64,000 nucleotides of DNA from Aliiroseovarius sediminilitoris. Lineage in GTDB: Bacteria > Pseudomonadota > Alphaproteobacteria > Rhodobacterales > Rhodobacteraceae. The stretch spans positions 1,488,001 to 1,552,000 of the forward strand of contig NZ_FOJB01000001.1 of the NCBI RefSeq assembly GCF_900109955.1, in the 5' to 3' direction. Shown piece after piece: positions 1-8,178 of this stretch. A program made the translations under genes and the position numbers. The stretch's first letter is position 1. Every line of letters starts with the position of its first letter. Under the pieces are notes generated by a model. That model was not told where the DNA came from. It searched no databases and saw only the letters and a program-made list of their open reading frames with translations.

Positions 1-1
1 T

Positions 2-529
2 GCATTCGCAACCTATGACGATCTGATCGTCTCGGGCGCAGGAAGTCGCCGTGGCTTTGCCGAGCTTGTCGCGGGCTATCTGGTGGTTTGGCTGGGCTTC
101 GCCGCCATCGCTGCCGCGGGCCAGTTGGTGCTGTTTCGTGCCGGACTGCTGTCGCCTCTGGGGCAAAGCATCTCGCCATGGCTGACAGGTGCGTTGTTGA
201 TCGGGGCGGGAATGTATCAGTTCTCGACGCTCAAGGACGCCTGCTTGTCCAAGTGCCGCCAGCCGATGACATTCTTCATGCAACACTGGCGTGAAACACG
301 CTGGAACGATGTAACGTTGGGTCTGCGCCTTGGCGCCATCTGCCTTGGCTGTTGTTGGGCGCTGATGCTTTTGGGCTTCGTTGGCGGGGTGATGAACCTC
401 GCCTTCATGGGGCTTGCGACCCTCATCATGATTTTTGAAAAACTGCCGGATCTTGGCCGCTATCTGACCCGCCCCTTGGGCTGGGCGCTGATTGCGGGCG
501 GTGTCTTGGTGCTTGTCCAGGGAGGATAA
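2..529 (+). CDS. DUF2182 integral membrane protein, 5' end outside the window
   Basis: The frame is open from base 2 and ends at TAA 527-529, so the true start lies left of the window; 175 residues are visible. An internal GTG at 83 would give 148 residues, but the residues before it continue the same membrane protein, so I treat the gene as cut by the edge. Four or so hydrophobic segments are visible. The segment YQFSTLKDACLSKCR is typical of DUF2182, a family of predicted metal-binding membrane proteins. The next gene (DUF1326) starts two bases after the stop, and DUF2182 and DUF1326 genes are commonly paired, which supports both calls. The biochemical role is not known to me. Confidence 0.85.
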   Translation, partial: AFATYDDLIVSGAGSRRGFAELVAGYLVVWLGFAAIAAAGQLVLFRAGLLSPLGQSISPWLTGALLIGAGMYQFSTLKDACLSKCRQPMTFFMQHWRETRWNDVTLGLRLGAICLGCCWALMLLGFVGGVMNLAFMGLATLIMIFEKLPDLGRYLTRPLGWALIAGGVLVLVQGG

Positions 530-530
530 C

Positions 531-1166
531 ATGGACGGAACACAAGTCGGTCAGGTCGAATGGACCATCAAAGGGGAGTTGATCCTCAACTGCAATTGCA
601 CGGTCTTTTGCCCCTGCGTGGTGAGCCTTGGAAAACACCCGCCCACAGAAGGGCATTGCCAGACATGGGGCGGGGTGCGGATTGATAGCGGTCAATACGG
701 CGATATTGACCTGTCGGGCCTGAACCTTGGTCTGATGATCGAAATCCCCGGCAATATGGGGCGGGGCAACTGGAAGGTGGCGCTGTTCGTCGATGACCGC
801 GCCAGTGATGACGCCTATGACGCGTTGGTGACGATCTTTTCCGGCGCAGCCAAAGGCACTACCGGTCTGTTCCAGATGCTGGTCGGTGAGTTCCTCGGCG
901 CGGAACGCCAGCCAGTCACATACGAGACCGAGGGCAAGACCCGTCATATCACCGTCGGACGCAAGATAGACGGCGTGGTGCATCCGGTCGGTGGTGCCGA
1001 CCCGGACGAGGACATTGTTATCCGAAACACCCAATACTGGATGGGGCCGGACATTACCGTCGCCACCGCCACAAAAGGCAAGCTGCGCGCGCATGGGCGG
1101 GTGTGGGATTTCGATGGCCGCTCGGCCGAGATTTGCCAGATCGACTGGAAAGGCCCCGGTCGCTAA
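531..1166 (+). CDS. DUF1326 domain-containing protein
   Basis: A 211-residue soluble protein. The ATG at 531 is chosen because GGAGGA at 521-526 sits just before it; a longer in-frame reading from 492 would run into the upstream gene. The N-terminus carries a dense cysteine cluster (NCNCTVFCPC, then a further Cys near residue 43) that is characteristic of DUF1326 and suggests metal or cluster binding. The rest is a mixed alpha/beta domain with a conserved central Gly-rich stretch. It is translationally close to the DUF2182 membrane protein upstream, so the two probably act together, perhaps as a membrane-linked metal-handling pair (inference). dmdA begins 31 bases downstream and could be read from the same transcript. 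Confidence 0.85.
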   Translation: MDGTQVGQVEWTIKGELILNCNCTVFCPCVVSLGKHPPTEGHCQTWGGVRIDSGQYGDIDLSGLNLGLMIEIPGNMGRGNWKVALFVDDRASDDAYDALVTIFSGAAKGTTGLFQMLVGEFLGAERQPVTYETEGKTRHITVGRKIDGVVHPVGGADPDEDIVIRNTQYWMGPDITVATATKGKLRAHGRVWDFDGRSAEICQIDWKGPGR

Positions 1167-1197
1167 GGCGGCTGGGATTGGCACGGACGCGCGACCC

Positions 1198-2298
1198 ATG
1201 GCCCTGATCTCACCCTCCCGCCGTTTGCGGCGCACGCCCTTCAGCCCCGGTGTCGAAGCCGCCGGGGTCAAAGGTTACACAGTTTACAACCACATGTTGC
1301 TGCCGACCGTCTTTCGGTCGGTGGAAGAAGATTATCGCCATTTGAAAGACGCCGTGCAGGTCTGGGACGTGGCCTGCGAACGGCAGGTCGAGCTGCGCGG
1401 TCCCGATGCCGCGCGCCTGATCCAGATGCTCACTCCGCGCGACCTGTCAAAGATGCAGGACGGACAGTGCTTTTATGTGCCGATGGTGGACGAAACCGGG
1501 GGGTTGCTGAACGACCCTGTGGCGGTGAAGCTGGACGAGGACCGCTTTTGGATATCAATCGCTGACAGTGATTTGCTGTTTTGGGTGAAGGGGCTGGCCT
1601 ATGGGTTTCGGTTGGATGTGCTGGTCGACGAACCGGACGTCTCGCCGTTGGCCATTCAGGGGCCGAAGTCCGACGATCTGGCTGCGGCGGTCTTTGGTGA
1701 CGCGGTGCGCGACATCGGCTTCTTTCGATATAAACGGCTGGAGTTCCAAGGGCGTAGCCTTGTTGTGGCCCGCTCGGGCTATTCCAAGCAAGGCGGGTTC
1801 GAGGTTTACGTCGAAGGCTCAAATATCGGAATGCCGCTGTGGAATGCGCTGATGGAGGCGGGCAGGAACATGGACGTGCATGCCGGTTGCCCCAACGCGA
1901 TCGAGCGGGTCGAGGGTGGGCTGCTCAGCTATGGCAACGACATGACCCGCGAAAACACCCCGCACGAGGCCGGGTTGGGACGATTTTGCGCGACAGAATC
2001 CGCGCTGGGCTGTGTGGGTCGTGATGCACTGCTCAGGGTGGCCAAGGAAGGTCCGGTGCAACAGATCCGTGCCATCGAGATATTTGGCGGCGTCCCACCA
2101 TGCGATCGCAGCTGGCCCCTGATGGACGGGGAAAAGCAAGTGGGGCAAGTGACTTCGGCCGCCAATTCTCCGGATTTTGAAACCGGCGTCGCCATCGGTA
2201 TGGTGCGCATGACCCATTGGGCCACGGGCACCGAACTGGATGTTTTGACACCTGACGGGCCGCGCGCGGCCACCGTTCATGAAACCTTTTGGATATAG
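1198..2298 (+). CDS. dmdA: Dimethylsulfoniopropionate demethylase DmdA
   Basis: A 366-residue protein of the GcvT/aminomethyltransferase fold. DmdA moves a methyl group from DMSP to tetrahydrofolate, giving methylmercaptopropionate and 5-methyl-THF. The whole sequence follows remembered roseobacter DmdA proteins: N-terminal SPSRRLRRTPFSPGVEAAGV, then YTVYNHMLLPT, VWDVACERQVE, ARSGYSKQGGFE, GLLSYGNDMTREN and PHEAGLGRFC. These DmdA-like blocks separate it from glycine-cleavage T protein and from DmdA-like paralogues, though a phylogeny would settle it. The ATG at 1198 matches the usual DmdA N-terminus; the frame remains open further upstream inside the DUF1326 gene, but that extension is out of family. 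acuI follows after 10 bases, the same order as described in Ruegeria pomeroyi. Confidence 0.9.
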   Translation: MALISPSRRLRRTPFSPGVEAAGVKGYTVYNHMLLPTVFRSVEEDYRHLKDAVQVWDVACERQVELRGPDAARLIQMLTPRDLSKMQDGQCFYVPMVDETGGLLNDPVAVKLDEDRFWISIADSDLLFWVKGLAYGFRLDVLVDEPDVSPLAIQGPKSDDLAAAVFGDAVRDIGFFRYKRLEFQGRSLVVARSGYSKQGGFEVYVEGSNIGMPLWNALMEAGRNMDVHAGCPNAIERVEGGLLSYGNDMTRENTPHEAGLGRFCATESALGCVGRDALLRVAKEGPVQQIRAIEIFGGVPPCDRSWPLMDGEKQVGQVTSAANSPDFETGVAIGMVRMTHWATGTELDVLTPDGPRAATVHETFWI

Positions 2299-2308
2299 GA
2301 AAACGACG

Positions 2309-3301
2309 ATGTTCAAAGCACTTGTGATGGAGCAGAATGACGACGGCCTGGCCCAAGCTGTGATCAAAGAGATCAGCGAGGATCGACTGCCCGAGGGCAA
2401 TGTCACCGTCGCCGTCGAATATTCCACCGTGAACTACAAAGACGGGCTGTGCCTGTCACCCAAAGGCGGGGGGCTGGTGCGCAACTACCCCCACGTGCCC
2501 GGCATTGACTATGCGGGCACGGTCGAGGCATCGGACGACAACCGCTACAAGCCTGGCGACAAGGTCGTGCTGACCGGATGGCGCGTGGGCGAGGTGTCCT
2601 GGGGTGGATATGCACAGAAAGCCCGGATCAGTGCGGACAAGCTGGTGCCGCTGCCCAAGGGTCTGACGACGCGTCAGGCAATGGCCGTGGGCACGGCGGG
2701 CTTTACCGCAATGCTGGCCGTCATGGCGTTGGAAGATCACGGGCTTCAACCGGGGCAGGGACCGGTGCTGGTGACAGGCGCGGCAGGCGGCGTGGGGTCG
2801 GTTGCCACGGCCATTCTGTCCAATCTTGGGTATTATGTGGCTGCCGTCACGGGCCGTCCGGATCAGACGGACTATTTGCAAGGGCTGGGTGCGGCTCAGA
2901 TAGTCCCGCGTGAAGAGTTGAACCAGACAATCAAACGCCCGCTTGAGGCCGAGACATGGGCCGGTTGCGTCGATGCCGTGGGGGGCGACATGTTGGCGCG
3001 CGTGCTGGGGCAGATGAAATACGGGGCCAGCGTGTCGGCGGTTGGTCTGGCTGGTGGTGCGCAGCTTCCCGCCACTGTCATTCCGTTTCTGCTTCGCGGT
3101 GTGAACCTCTTGGGGATCGACAGCGTGATGCAGCCCTATGAAAACCGCCTGCGCGCGTGGACGCGGATTGCCACCGACCTTCCGATGGATAAGCTGGATG
3201 CCATGGTGCAGGCTGCAACTTTGGACGATCTGCCCGCGCTGGGTGCCGATATTCTGAAAGGCCAGGTGAAGGGACGGGTGGTGGTGGATGTGAATGCCTA
3301 A
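2309..3301 (+). CDS. acuI: Acrylyl-CoA reductase (NADPH) AcuI, MDR superfamily
   Basis: A 330-residue medium-chain reductase of the YhdH/AcuI group, which reduces acryloyl-CoA to propionyl-CoA with NADPH and so detoxifies acrylate formed from DMSP. Visible landmarks are the N-terminal substrate domain (STVNYKDGLCLSPKGG, VPGIDYAGTV), the nucleotide-binding glycine motif in TGAAGGVGSVA near residues 152-162, and the C-terminal LLRGVNLLGIDSV. ATG 2309 is chosen over the in-frame ATG at 2279, which lies inside dmdA; AGGA precedes it at 2297-2300. No zinc-ligand Cys/His pattern is seen, as expected for this branch. Adjacent dmdA shows the context: both DMSP demethylation and removal of acryloyl-CoA. 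Confidence 0.92.
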   Translation: MFKALVMEQNDDGLAQAVIKEISEDRLPEGNVTVAVEYSTVNYKDGLCLSPKGGGLVRNYPHVPGIDYAGTVEASDDNRYKPGDKVVLTGWRVGEVSWGGYAQKARISADKLVPLPKGLTTRQAMAVGTAGFTAMLAVMALEDHGLQPGQGPVLVTGAAGGVGSVATAILSNLGYYVAAVTGRPDQTDYLQGLGAAQIVPREELNQTIKRPLEAETWAGCVDAVGGDMLARVLGQMKYGASVSAVGLAGGAQLPATVIPFLLRGVNLLGIDSVMQPYENRLRAWTRIATDLPMDKLDAMVQAATLDDLPALGADILKGQVKGRVVVDVNA

Positions 3302-3320
3302 CACCGAAAAGGGGCACCAG

Positions 3321-3638
3321 ATGGCGTCCCGTGCCGACAAGACGCTGGAAGAAATAGACGGTCAGGTCTGGCCGATGCCCTGCTGTGCGTCCTATTTGGA
3401 AGCGACCTGTGCGACCCTGCGCAAGAAACCCATCGGTGATTTCACCGTCGAAGACCTGCGGATCATGGTGGCACAGGATGTCGGGGCGGATGTGTTGAAG
3501 CCGTTCGTGTTAAAGATGCTTCGGGACAACCCGATGGCAGAGGGGGACTACTATCCCGGCGATCTGCTGGAGGCCGCGGTGAAACGCTGGCCGGATGACG
3601 ATTTTCTAAGCGATCTTGCGGCCCGGAACGGAAAGTGA
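3321..3638 (+). CDS. Small protein resembling CdiI-type immunity proteins
   Basis: A 105-residue acidic protein with no membrane segment. The block LRKKPIGDFTVEDLRIMV, followed by a C-terminal AEGDYYPGDLLEA, is the hallmark I remember for a family annotated as contact-dependent growth inhibition system immunity protein (CdiI_2-like). GGGG at 3311-3314 favours the ATG at 3321; an alternative ATG at 3294 overlaps the end of acuI. No CdiA toxin, two-partner secretion gene or other toxin tip is nearby, so it is an orphan. In this operon it may serve a housekeeping role unrelated to toxin immunity. The family call is fairly secure, the function is not. Confidence 0.65.
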   Translation: MASRADKTLEEIDGQVWPMPCCASYLEATCATLRKKPIGDFTVEDLRIMVAQDVGADVLKPFVLKMLRDNPMAEGDYYPGDLLEAAVKRWPDDDFLSDLAARNGK

Positions 3639-3708
3639 GCACCTATCGAGCGCCCCACCCTTTTTCGCCGCTTGACCCTGACCGAAACCCATAGCACAAC
3701 CGCGCTGT

Positions 3709-3791
3709 CCCGTTTTTCAAACGGGGCTGCCTGCGAAGGTGTTTTCGCACGGCTGGCTGGAAGTCCTGCCGGATCAGGGGGTGCCTGATCC
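3709..3791. promoter_or_regulatory. Three consecutive hairpins ahead of the aminotransferase gene
   Basis: Three perfect inverted repeats lie within 83 bases: CCCGTTT/AAACGGG (3709-3725, 3-base loop), TGCGAA/TTCGCA (3732-3749, 6-base loop) and GGATCAGG/CCTGATCC (3771-3791, 5-base loop). None has a T-run behind it, so a simple intrinsic terminator is unlikely. They sit in the 193-base gap between the CdiI-like gene and the aminotransferase gene and could be an attenuator, an mRNA-processing region or protein sites. I do not recognise a named riboswitch. Confidence 0.45.
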
Positions 3792-3831
3792 GTCTGGCAT
3801 ACCCCCAATTGACATAAAGAGGAGCCGACAG

Positions 3832-5058
3832 ATGGCGAAACTGGATATCAACTGGGTGCGGGCACAATTTCCGGCCTTTTCCGAGCCAAGCCTGCACGAA
3901 CAGGCGTTTTTTGAGAACGCAGGTGGGTCATACACCTGCAAGCCGGTGATTGACCGGCTGACGCGATTCTATCGCCAACGCAAAGTGCAGCCCTATGGTC
4001 CCTTTGAAGCCTCGCGACTGGCAGGGCAGGAGATGGACGAGTCCCGTACCCGCTTGGCCGCAATGTTGGGAGTGGGTTCGGATGAACTGAGCTTCGGTCC
4101 CTCAACCACGCAAAACACCTATGTGCTGGCGCAGGCCTTTCGGCAGCATCTGGCATCGGGTGATGCGATTGTCGTGACCAATCAGGATCACGAAGCCAAT
4201 TCCGGCCCGTGGCGACGGCTTGCGGATGAAGGGTTTGACATTCGCGAATGGAAGATCGACCCCGACACGGGCCATCTGGACCCGGCGGGGCTGGATGAAT
4301 TGCTGGCAGACGGCAAGGTGCGGCTTGTGTGTTTCCCCCATTGCTCGAACGTGGTGGGCGAGGTCAATGATGTGGCCGCGATCTGCACCAAAGCCCGCGC
4401 GGCGGGGGCCTTCACTTGCGTCGATGGCGTCAGCTATGCGCCGCATGGATTGGTGAATGTGGATGCACTGGGCGCGGATATCTATTTGTTTTCGGCCTAT
4501 AAAACTTACGGGCCGCACCAAGGGATCATGGTGATCCGCCGCGCGCTGGGCGAAGCGCTGCCCAATCAGGGGCATTATTTCAATGGCGATGCGCTCTACA
4601 AACGGTTCACACCTGCCGGACCGGATCACGCGCAAATCGCTGCGTCGGCCGGGATGGTGGATTATTTCGACGCGATGGCGGCCCATCACGGTATCACGGG
4701 TGACGCGGCCACAATGGCAGCAGGCGTGCATGACCTGATGCGCGCGCATGAAACTAACCTGTTGCAACCCCTGCTGGATTATCTGATTTCGAAGAATTCG
4801 GTGCGCTTGCTCGGGCCTGCGCGGGCTGACCGGCGCGCGCCGACCGTCGCGCTTGTTACGCACGAACCTGCGGCTGGGCTGGCAGAGCAACTGGCCCCGC
4901 TGGGCATTATGGCCGGTGGCGGCGATTTCTATGCTCTACGAGCGTTGCAGGCGCAGGGCGTCGACCCGGCTCATGGGGTGCTGAGGGTCAGTTTTACCCA
5001 TTACACATCTGAGGGTGAAGTGGCGAAGTTGATCGGTGCGTTGGATCAGGTTATTTAA
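3832..5058 (+). CDS. PLP-dependent class V aminotransferase, cysteine-desulfurase-like
   Basis: A 408-residue fold-type I PLP enzyme of the NifS/SufS/isopenicillin-epimerase superfamily. FFENAGGSY near the N-terminus, FGPSTTQNTYVLA, TNQDHEANSGPW (the His that stacks on PLP), VDGVSYAPHG (the Asp that contacts the pyridine nitrogen) and SAYKTYGPHQG (the Schiff-base Lys) are all present. No clear catalytic Cys loop typical of true desulfurases is visible, so the substrate is open; a sulfur-linked or amino-acid lyase role is possible. ATG 3832 is set by AGAGGAG at 3818-3824; an upstream in-frame start at 3739 would translate through the hairpin region. It may share the dmdA-acuI transcript, though the hairpins suggest separate control. 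Confidence 0.8.
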   Translation: MAKLDINWVRAQFPAFSEPSLHEQAFFENAGGSYTCKPVIDRLTRFYRQRKVQPYGPFEASRLAGQEMDESRTRLAAMLGVGSDELSFGPSTTQNTYVLAQAFRQHLASGDAIVVTNQDHEANSGPWRRLADEGFDIREWKIDPDTGHLDPAGLDELLADGKVRLVCFPHCSNVVGEVNDVAAICTKARAAGAFTCVDGVSYAPHGLVNVDALGADIYLFSAYKTYGPHQGIMVIRRALGEALPNQGHYFNGDALYKRFTPAGPDHAQIAASAGMVDYFDAMAAHHGITGDAATMAAGVHDLMRAHETNLLQPLLDYLISKNSVRLLGPARADRRAPTVALVTHEPAAGLAEQLAPLGIMAGGGDFYALRALQAQGVDPAHGVLRVSFTHYTSEGEVAKLIGALDQVI

Positions 5059-5137
5059 TCAGGATTGAATAACAGGCAGTTACCAGCCTTTTTGCATGTC
5101 GTTCAGGCGTGTTTCCGATACAGGGCGGCCACGACGA

Positions 5138-5172
5138 TTTGCAGTTGCAGCATGTGTTGTTGCAACTGCAAA
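5138..5172. repeat. Perfect 12-bp inverted repeat upstream of the cfa-like gene
   Basis: TTTGCAGTTGCA at 5138-5149 is mirrored exactly by TGCAACTGCAAA at 5161-5172 with an 11-base spacer. It lies 80 bases after the aminotransferase stop and 74 bases before the next start. No T-run follows, so it looks more like an operator or a Rho-independent stem lacking its tail than a standard terminator. Confidence 0.55.
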
Positions 5173-5245
5173 GCAACCATCTTGTCAGCGATGCCATCTC
5201 CGTCCTAGCCTGTAGCAGACGGATCGCAAGCATTTGGGGGGTGGT

Positions 5246-6451
5246 ATGATCCTGACCAGCACAGCGGGGCAGTCGAATTTGCCACGCTATTTCAGCAATG
5301 TATTCGAGATCGCCTGTCGGATGAACCGGGGGCGTCTGGATTTTGTCACGCCGGACGGACGCAGGTTCCGCGCAGACGGCGCGCATCCCGGTTTCGTTGC
5401 CGAACTTCATGTGCATGATCCCGACGTATTTGCCCGCCTGATACGCGAGGGGGATCTGGGCTTTTGCGATGCCTATATTGATGGCGGTTGGTCGACGCCT
5501 GATTTGCAGGCGTTTCTGGATTTGCTGCAAGATGACAATGACATTCTGTATGACGGGTTCCCCGGACAGATATTCCTGCGCGCCTACGAACGGCTGCGCC
5601 ATCTGATGAACTCGAACACCAAAAGCAGGGCGAAGAAGAACATCAGCTATCACTACGATTTGGGGAATGATTTCTACGCCTTATGGCTGGATGATACGAT
5701 GACCTATTCCTCGGCGCTGTTTCGCAGCGGGCAGGACAGCCTTGAGAAAGCGCAGGAGCAGAAATACGCCTCGATGATCGAACAGATGGGCGTGGGACCG
5801 GGCGATCATGTGCTTGAAATCGGCTGCGGTTGGGGCGGATTTGCCGAACATGCGGCGCGCAAGGGCATCCGGGTGACGGGGCTGACGATCAGCCGAGAAC
5901 AGCACGATTACGCGGTGGAACGGATTCGCAAGGCGGGGTTGTCCGATCTGGTCACGATCAAGATGCAGGACTACCGTGACGAGACGGGACAGTATGACGG
6001 CATCGCGTCGATTGAGATGTTCGAAGCGGTGGGCGAGAAATACTGGCCGGTATATTTCGGCACCGTGCGCAAATGCCTGCGCCCCGGTGCACAAGCCGTT
6101 TTGCAGATCATTACGATCACCGAAAAACGCTTTGAGGTCTATCGAAAAGGTGTTGATTTCATACAGAAATACATCTTTCCGGGCGGTATGCTGCCATCCA
6201 AGACCGCACTGCGGGCCGAGGTCGAGAAAGCAGGCCTTGCCTTCCGCAATCAGATCGCATTCGGGGAAAGCTATTCCGCGACGCTCAGGCGCTGGCACGA
6301 GGTGTTCAATGCCAAGTGGCAGCAGGTCGCTGCCCTTGGGTTCGACGATCGGTTTAAGCGGATGTGGAATTTCTATTTGACCTCCTGCGCGGCTGCATTT
6401 CATTCCGGCAATTGCGATGTTGTGCAGGTGACACTTAAAAACCCCGAGTGA
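5246..6451 (+). CDS. Cyclopropane-fatty-acyl-phospholipid synthase family methyltransferase
   Basis: A 401-residue SAM-dependent enzyme of the CFA synthase/mycolic-acid methyltransferase family, which methylates the double bonds of membrane phospholipid acyl chains. The N-terminal third holds CFA-type residues; the NISYHYDLGNDFYALWLDD block leads into the methyltransferase domain. SAM motif I is LEIGCGWGGFAEHAA near residues 193-207, and SIEMFEAVGEKYW and FPGGMLPS follow as in family members. ATG 5246 is chosen over TTG 5234; a G-rich stretch at 5236-5244 precedes it. It is a single gene with its own upstream gap, which contains the inverted repeat at 5138-5172. A related uncharacterised lipid methyltransferase is the main alternative. 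Confidence 0.85.
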   Translation: MILTSTAGQSNLPRYFSNVFEIACRMNRGRLDFVTPDGRRFRADGAHPGFVAELHVHDPDVFARLIREGDLGFCDAYIDGGWSTPDLQAFLDLLQDDNDILYDGFPGQIFLRAYERLRHLMNSNTKSRAKKNISYHYDLGNDFYALWLDDTMTYSSALFRSGQDSLEKAQEQKYASMIEQMGVGPGDHVLEIGCGWGGFAEHAARKGIRVTGLTISREQHDYAVERIRKAGLSDLVTIKMQDYRDETGQYDGIASIEMFEAVGEKYWPVYFGTVRKCLRPGAQAVLQIITITEKRFEVYRKGVDFIQKYIFPGGMLPSKTALRAEVEKAGLAFRNQIAFGESYSATLRRWHEVFNAKWQQVAALGFDDRFKRMWNFYLTSCAAAFHSGNCDVVQVTLKNPE

Positions 6452-6572
6452 CGGCAAGCCGGTGATGCGTGATTTGGGTGTCACAACTGTTTTTCCTGGG
6501 TCAGGTGCCATAAAATGGCCATAACCCCCTGTGAAAACGTCGATGTGAACGTCGTGCGAGCAGGAGTGTTAC

Positions 6573-7013
6573 ATGCCCACAGCCGCAAAACTTGTCGCCG
6601 CTGCCATTCTGGCGGTCTCAGGCTGGTTCAGTGCCGAATTGATCAAACCCTTGATGGAAGAAGGCCGCGATTTGTCAAAGCTCGGCCCGATTTTTGCGCT
6701 GGTGGGTCTGTTTGTCGGGTGGAAGTTCCTTGGCCCGCGGGCGGATCGCAGCTTGGGCAGTGTCGGGGCCAACGCGTTCACCACAATACTTGTGCAGGTG
6801 GGACTGACGATGTTCGTCTTCGCGTTTGCCGTGATGATCAAGCAAAGCCTGCGTCAGGCTTATGATGGTCCGATCGAGGCGTTGCAGGATATTTTCATGA
6901 TCAGTGTCGACTTTTTTCAGAAGTATTTTACCGGAGAAGTCGTCGGTGCGGCCCTGATCGGTGGCGGATTGGCCTCGTGGTGTGCGTTCAGCGCGGCCCG
7001 TAAGTGGGGCTGA
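6573..7013 (+). CDS. trgA: TrgA family membrane protein (tellurite resistance)
   Basis: A 146-residue membrane protein with an N-terminal hydrophobic segment, a second at about residues 40-55, a third at about 75-95 and a fourth near the C-terminus. It precedes trgB and cysK, the arrangement described for the tellurite-resistance locus of Rhodobacter sphaeroides, where trgAB and cysK contribute to high-level resistance. AGGAG at 6562-6566 supports the ATG at 6573. The sequence alone has no catalytic motif; the name rests on fold, size and the conserved neighbourhood. How it acts on tellurite is unknown, and a general membrane stress role is equally possible. Confidence 0.75.
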   Translation: MPTAAKLVAAAILAVSGWFSAELIKPLMEEGRDLSKLGPIFALVGLFVGWKFLGPRADRSLGSVGANAFTTILVQVGLTMFVFAFAVMIKQSLRQAYDGPIEALQDIFMISVDFFQKYFTGEVVGAALIGGGLASWCAFSAARKWG

Positions 7014-7017
7014 TCGT

Positions 7018-8148
7018 GTGACACCCATGTTTTTCTATGGCACCCTGTGCCACCTGCCATTGCTTGAGCTTGTGTTGGCAGGGGAGTGTTATCAGACGCG
7101 CGCGGCCACGCTGGCGGGCCATCGGGTCAGATGGGTCAAGGATCAGCCGTTTCCCACCATCGAAGCGGACGCGGATGGCAACGCGCATGGTTTATTGGTC
7201 GAAGGGTTAAGCGACACCGCCAAAGCGCGGCTTGATTTCTATGAAGGCGGGTTCGATTATGCATTGAAGGGGGTCGCGGTGCGCCCGGATGACGGCACCG
7301 ACGCCGTGATCGCGCAGGTCTATTTCCCCACGCCCGGCCTTTGGACGCCCGGCGCACCGTGGTCGCTGGACGATTGGGTGTCGCAATGGGGCGCGATGAC
7401 ACTGGAAGCCGCGCAAGAGGTCATGTCCTATTTTGGCGAGGTGTCGGCCGAGGTGATCGCCCAACGTTTCCCGATGATCCGCACCCGCGCGGCCAGCCGG
7501 GTCCGCGCGCGCGCCAGCAAGTCTCCCACCACGCTGCGGGCAGGTTTCGGGGCAAGGGATATCGATATTCACACCAGCACTCGGCCCTATGCCCGATTTT
7601 TCACCATCGAGGAGCAAGACCTCTCATTCCGCCGTTATTCCGGTGAAATGAGCGAGGTCGTGAACCGCGCAGCCTTCATCGGCGGTGATGCGGTGATCGT
7701 TTTGCCCTATGACCCGGTGCCGGATCAAGTGATGCTGGTGGAACAGTTCCGCATGGGGCCGCACATGCGCGCAGATCCCCATCCGTGGACGCTGGAACCC
7801 GTTGCGGGCCGCATTGATGCGGGCGAGACGCCAGAGGATTGTGCACGCCGCGAAGCGCTTGAGGAAACCGGGCTGACGCTCGACCGGTTGTTGGCGCTGC
7901 CGCATCACTATCCCAGCCCTGGCTCCAGCACCGAGTTTTTCTATACTTACGTTGCGTTGTGCGACCTGCCGGATGCCGCCGCCGGGATCGGCGGCGCAGA
8001 GGAAGAAGCCGAAGACATTCGAAGCCATGTCGTCCCGTTTCAGCGCCTGATGGACCTTGTGGACAGTGGCGAGGCCGCCTGTGGCCCGCTGGTCGTGTGT
8101 GCGCTTTGGCTGTCACTGAACCGCGACGCGCTTCGGGCCGGAAGCTGA
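7018..8148 (+). CDS. trgB: TrgB: gamma-glutamylcyclotransferase-like domain fused to a Nudix hydrolase
   Basis: A 376-residue two-domain protein. Residues 1-130 start with MFFYGTLCHLPLL, the YGTL motif of the gamma-glutamylcyclotransferase/AIG2-like fold. Residues about 180-370 form a Nudix domain of the ADP-ribose pyrophosphatase type; the full Nudix box is present (G-x5-E-x7-REALEETGL, around residues 265-287). The likely activity is hydrolysis of ADP-ribose or a related nucleotide diphosphate. GTG 7018 is preferred because GTGGGG lies seven bases upstream, but ATG 7027 is nearly as good. It begins four bases after trgA, so the two are co-transcribed. The fusion is the known TrgB architecture; what it has to do with tellurite is not explained by either domain. 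Confidence 0.82.
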   Translation: MTPMFFYGTLCHLPLLELVLAGECYQTRAATLAGHRVRWVKDQPFPTIEADADGNAHGLLVEGLSDTAKARLDFYEGGFDYALKGVAVRPDDGTDAVIAQVYFPTPGLWTPGAPWSLDDWVSQWGAMTLEAAQEVMSYFGEVSAEVIAQRFPMIRTRAASRVRARASKSPTTLRAGFGARDIDIHTSTRPYARFFTIEEQDLSFRRYSGEMSEVVNRAAFIGGDAVIVLPYDPVPDQVMLVEQFRMGPHMRADPHPWTLEPVAGRIDAGETPEDCARREALEETGLTLDRLLALPHHYPSPGSSTEFFYTYVALCDLPDAAAGIGGAEEEAEDIRSHVVPFQRLMDLVDSGEAACGPLVVCALWLSLNRDALRAGS

Positions 8149-8178
8149 CCACGGCCCCTTGAACCCCTCATTGCCAAC

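Noticed and set aside
5059-5110. Terminator after the aminotransferase gene
   Set aside because: AGGC/GCCT with a T-run at about 5081-5094 has only a 4-bp stem, too weak to list.
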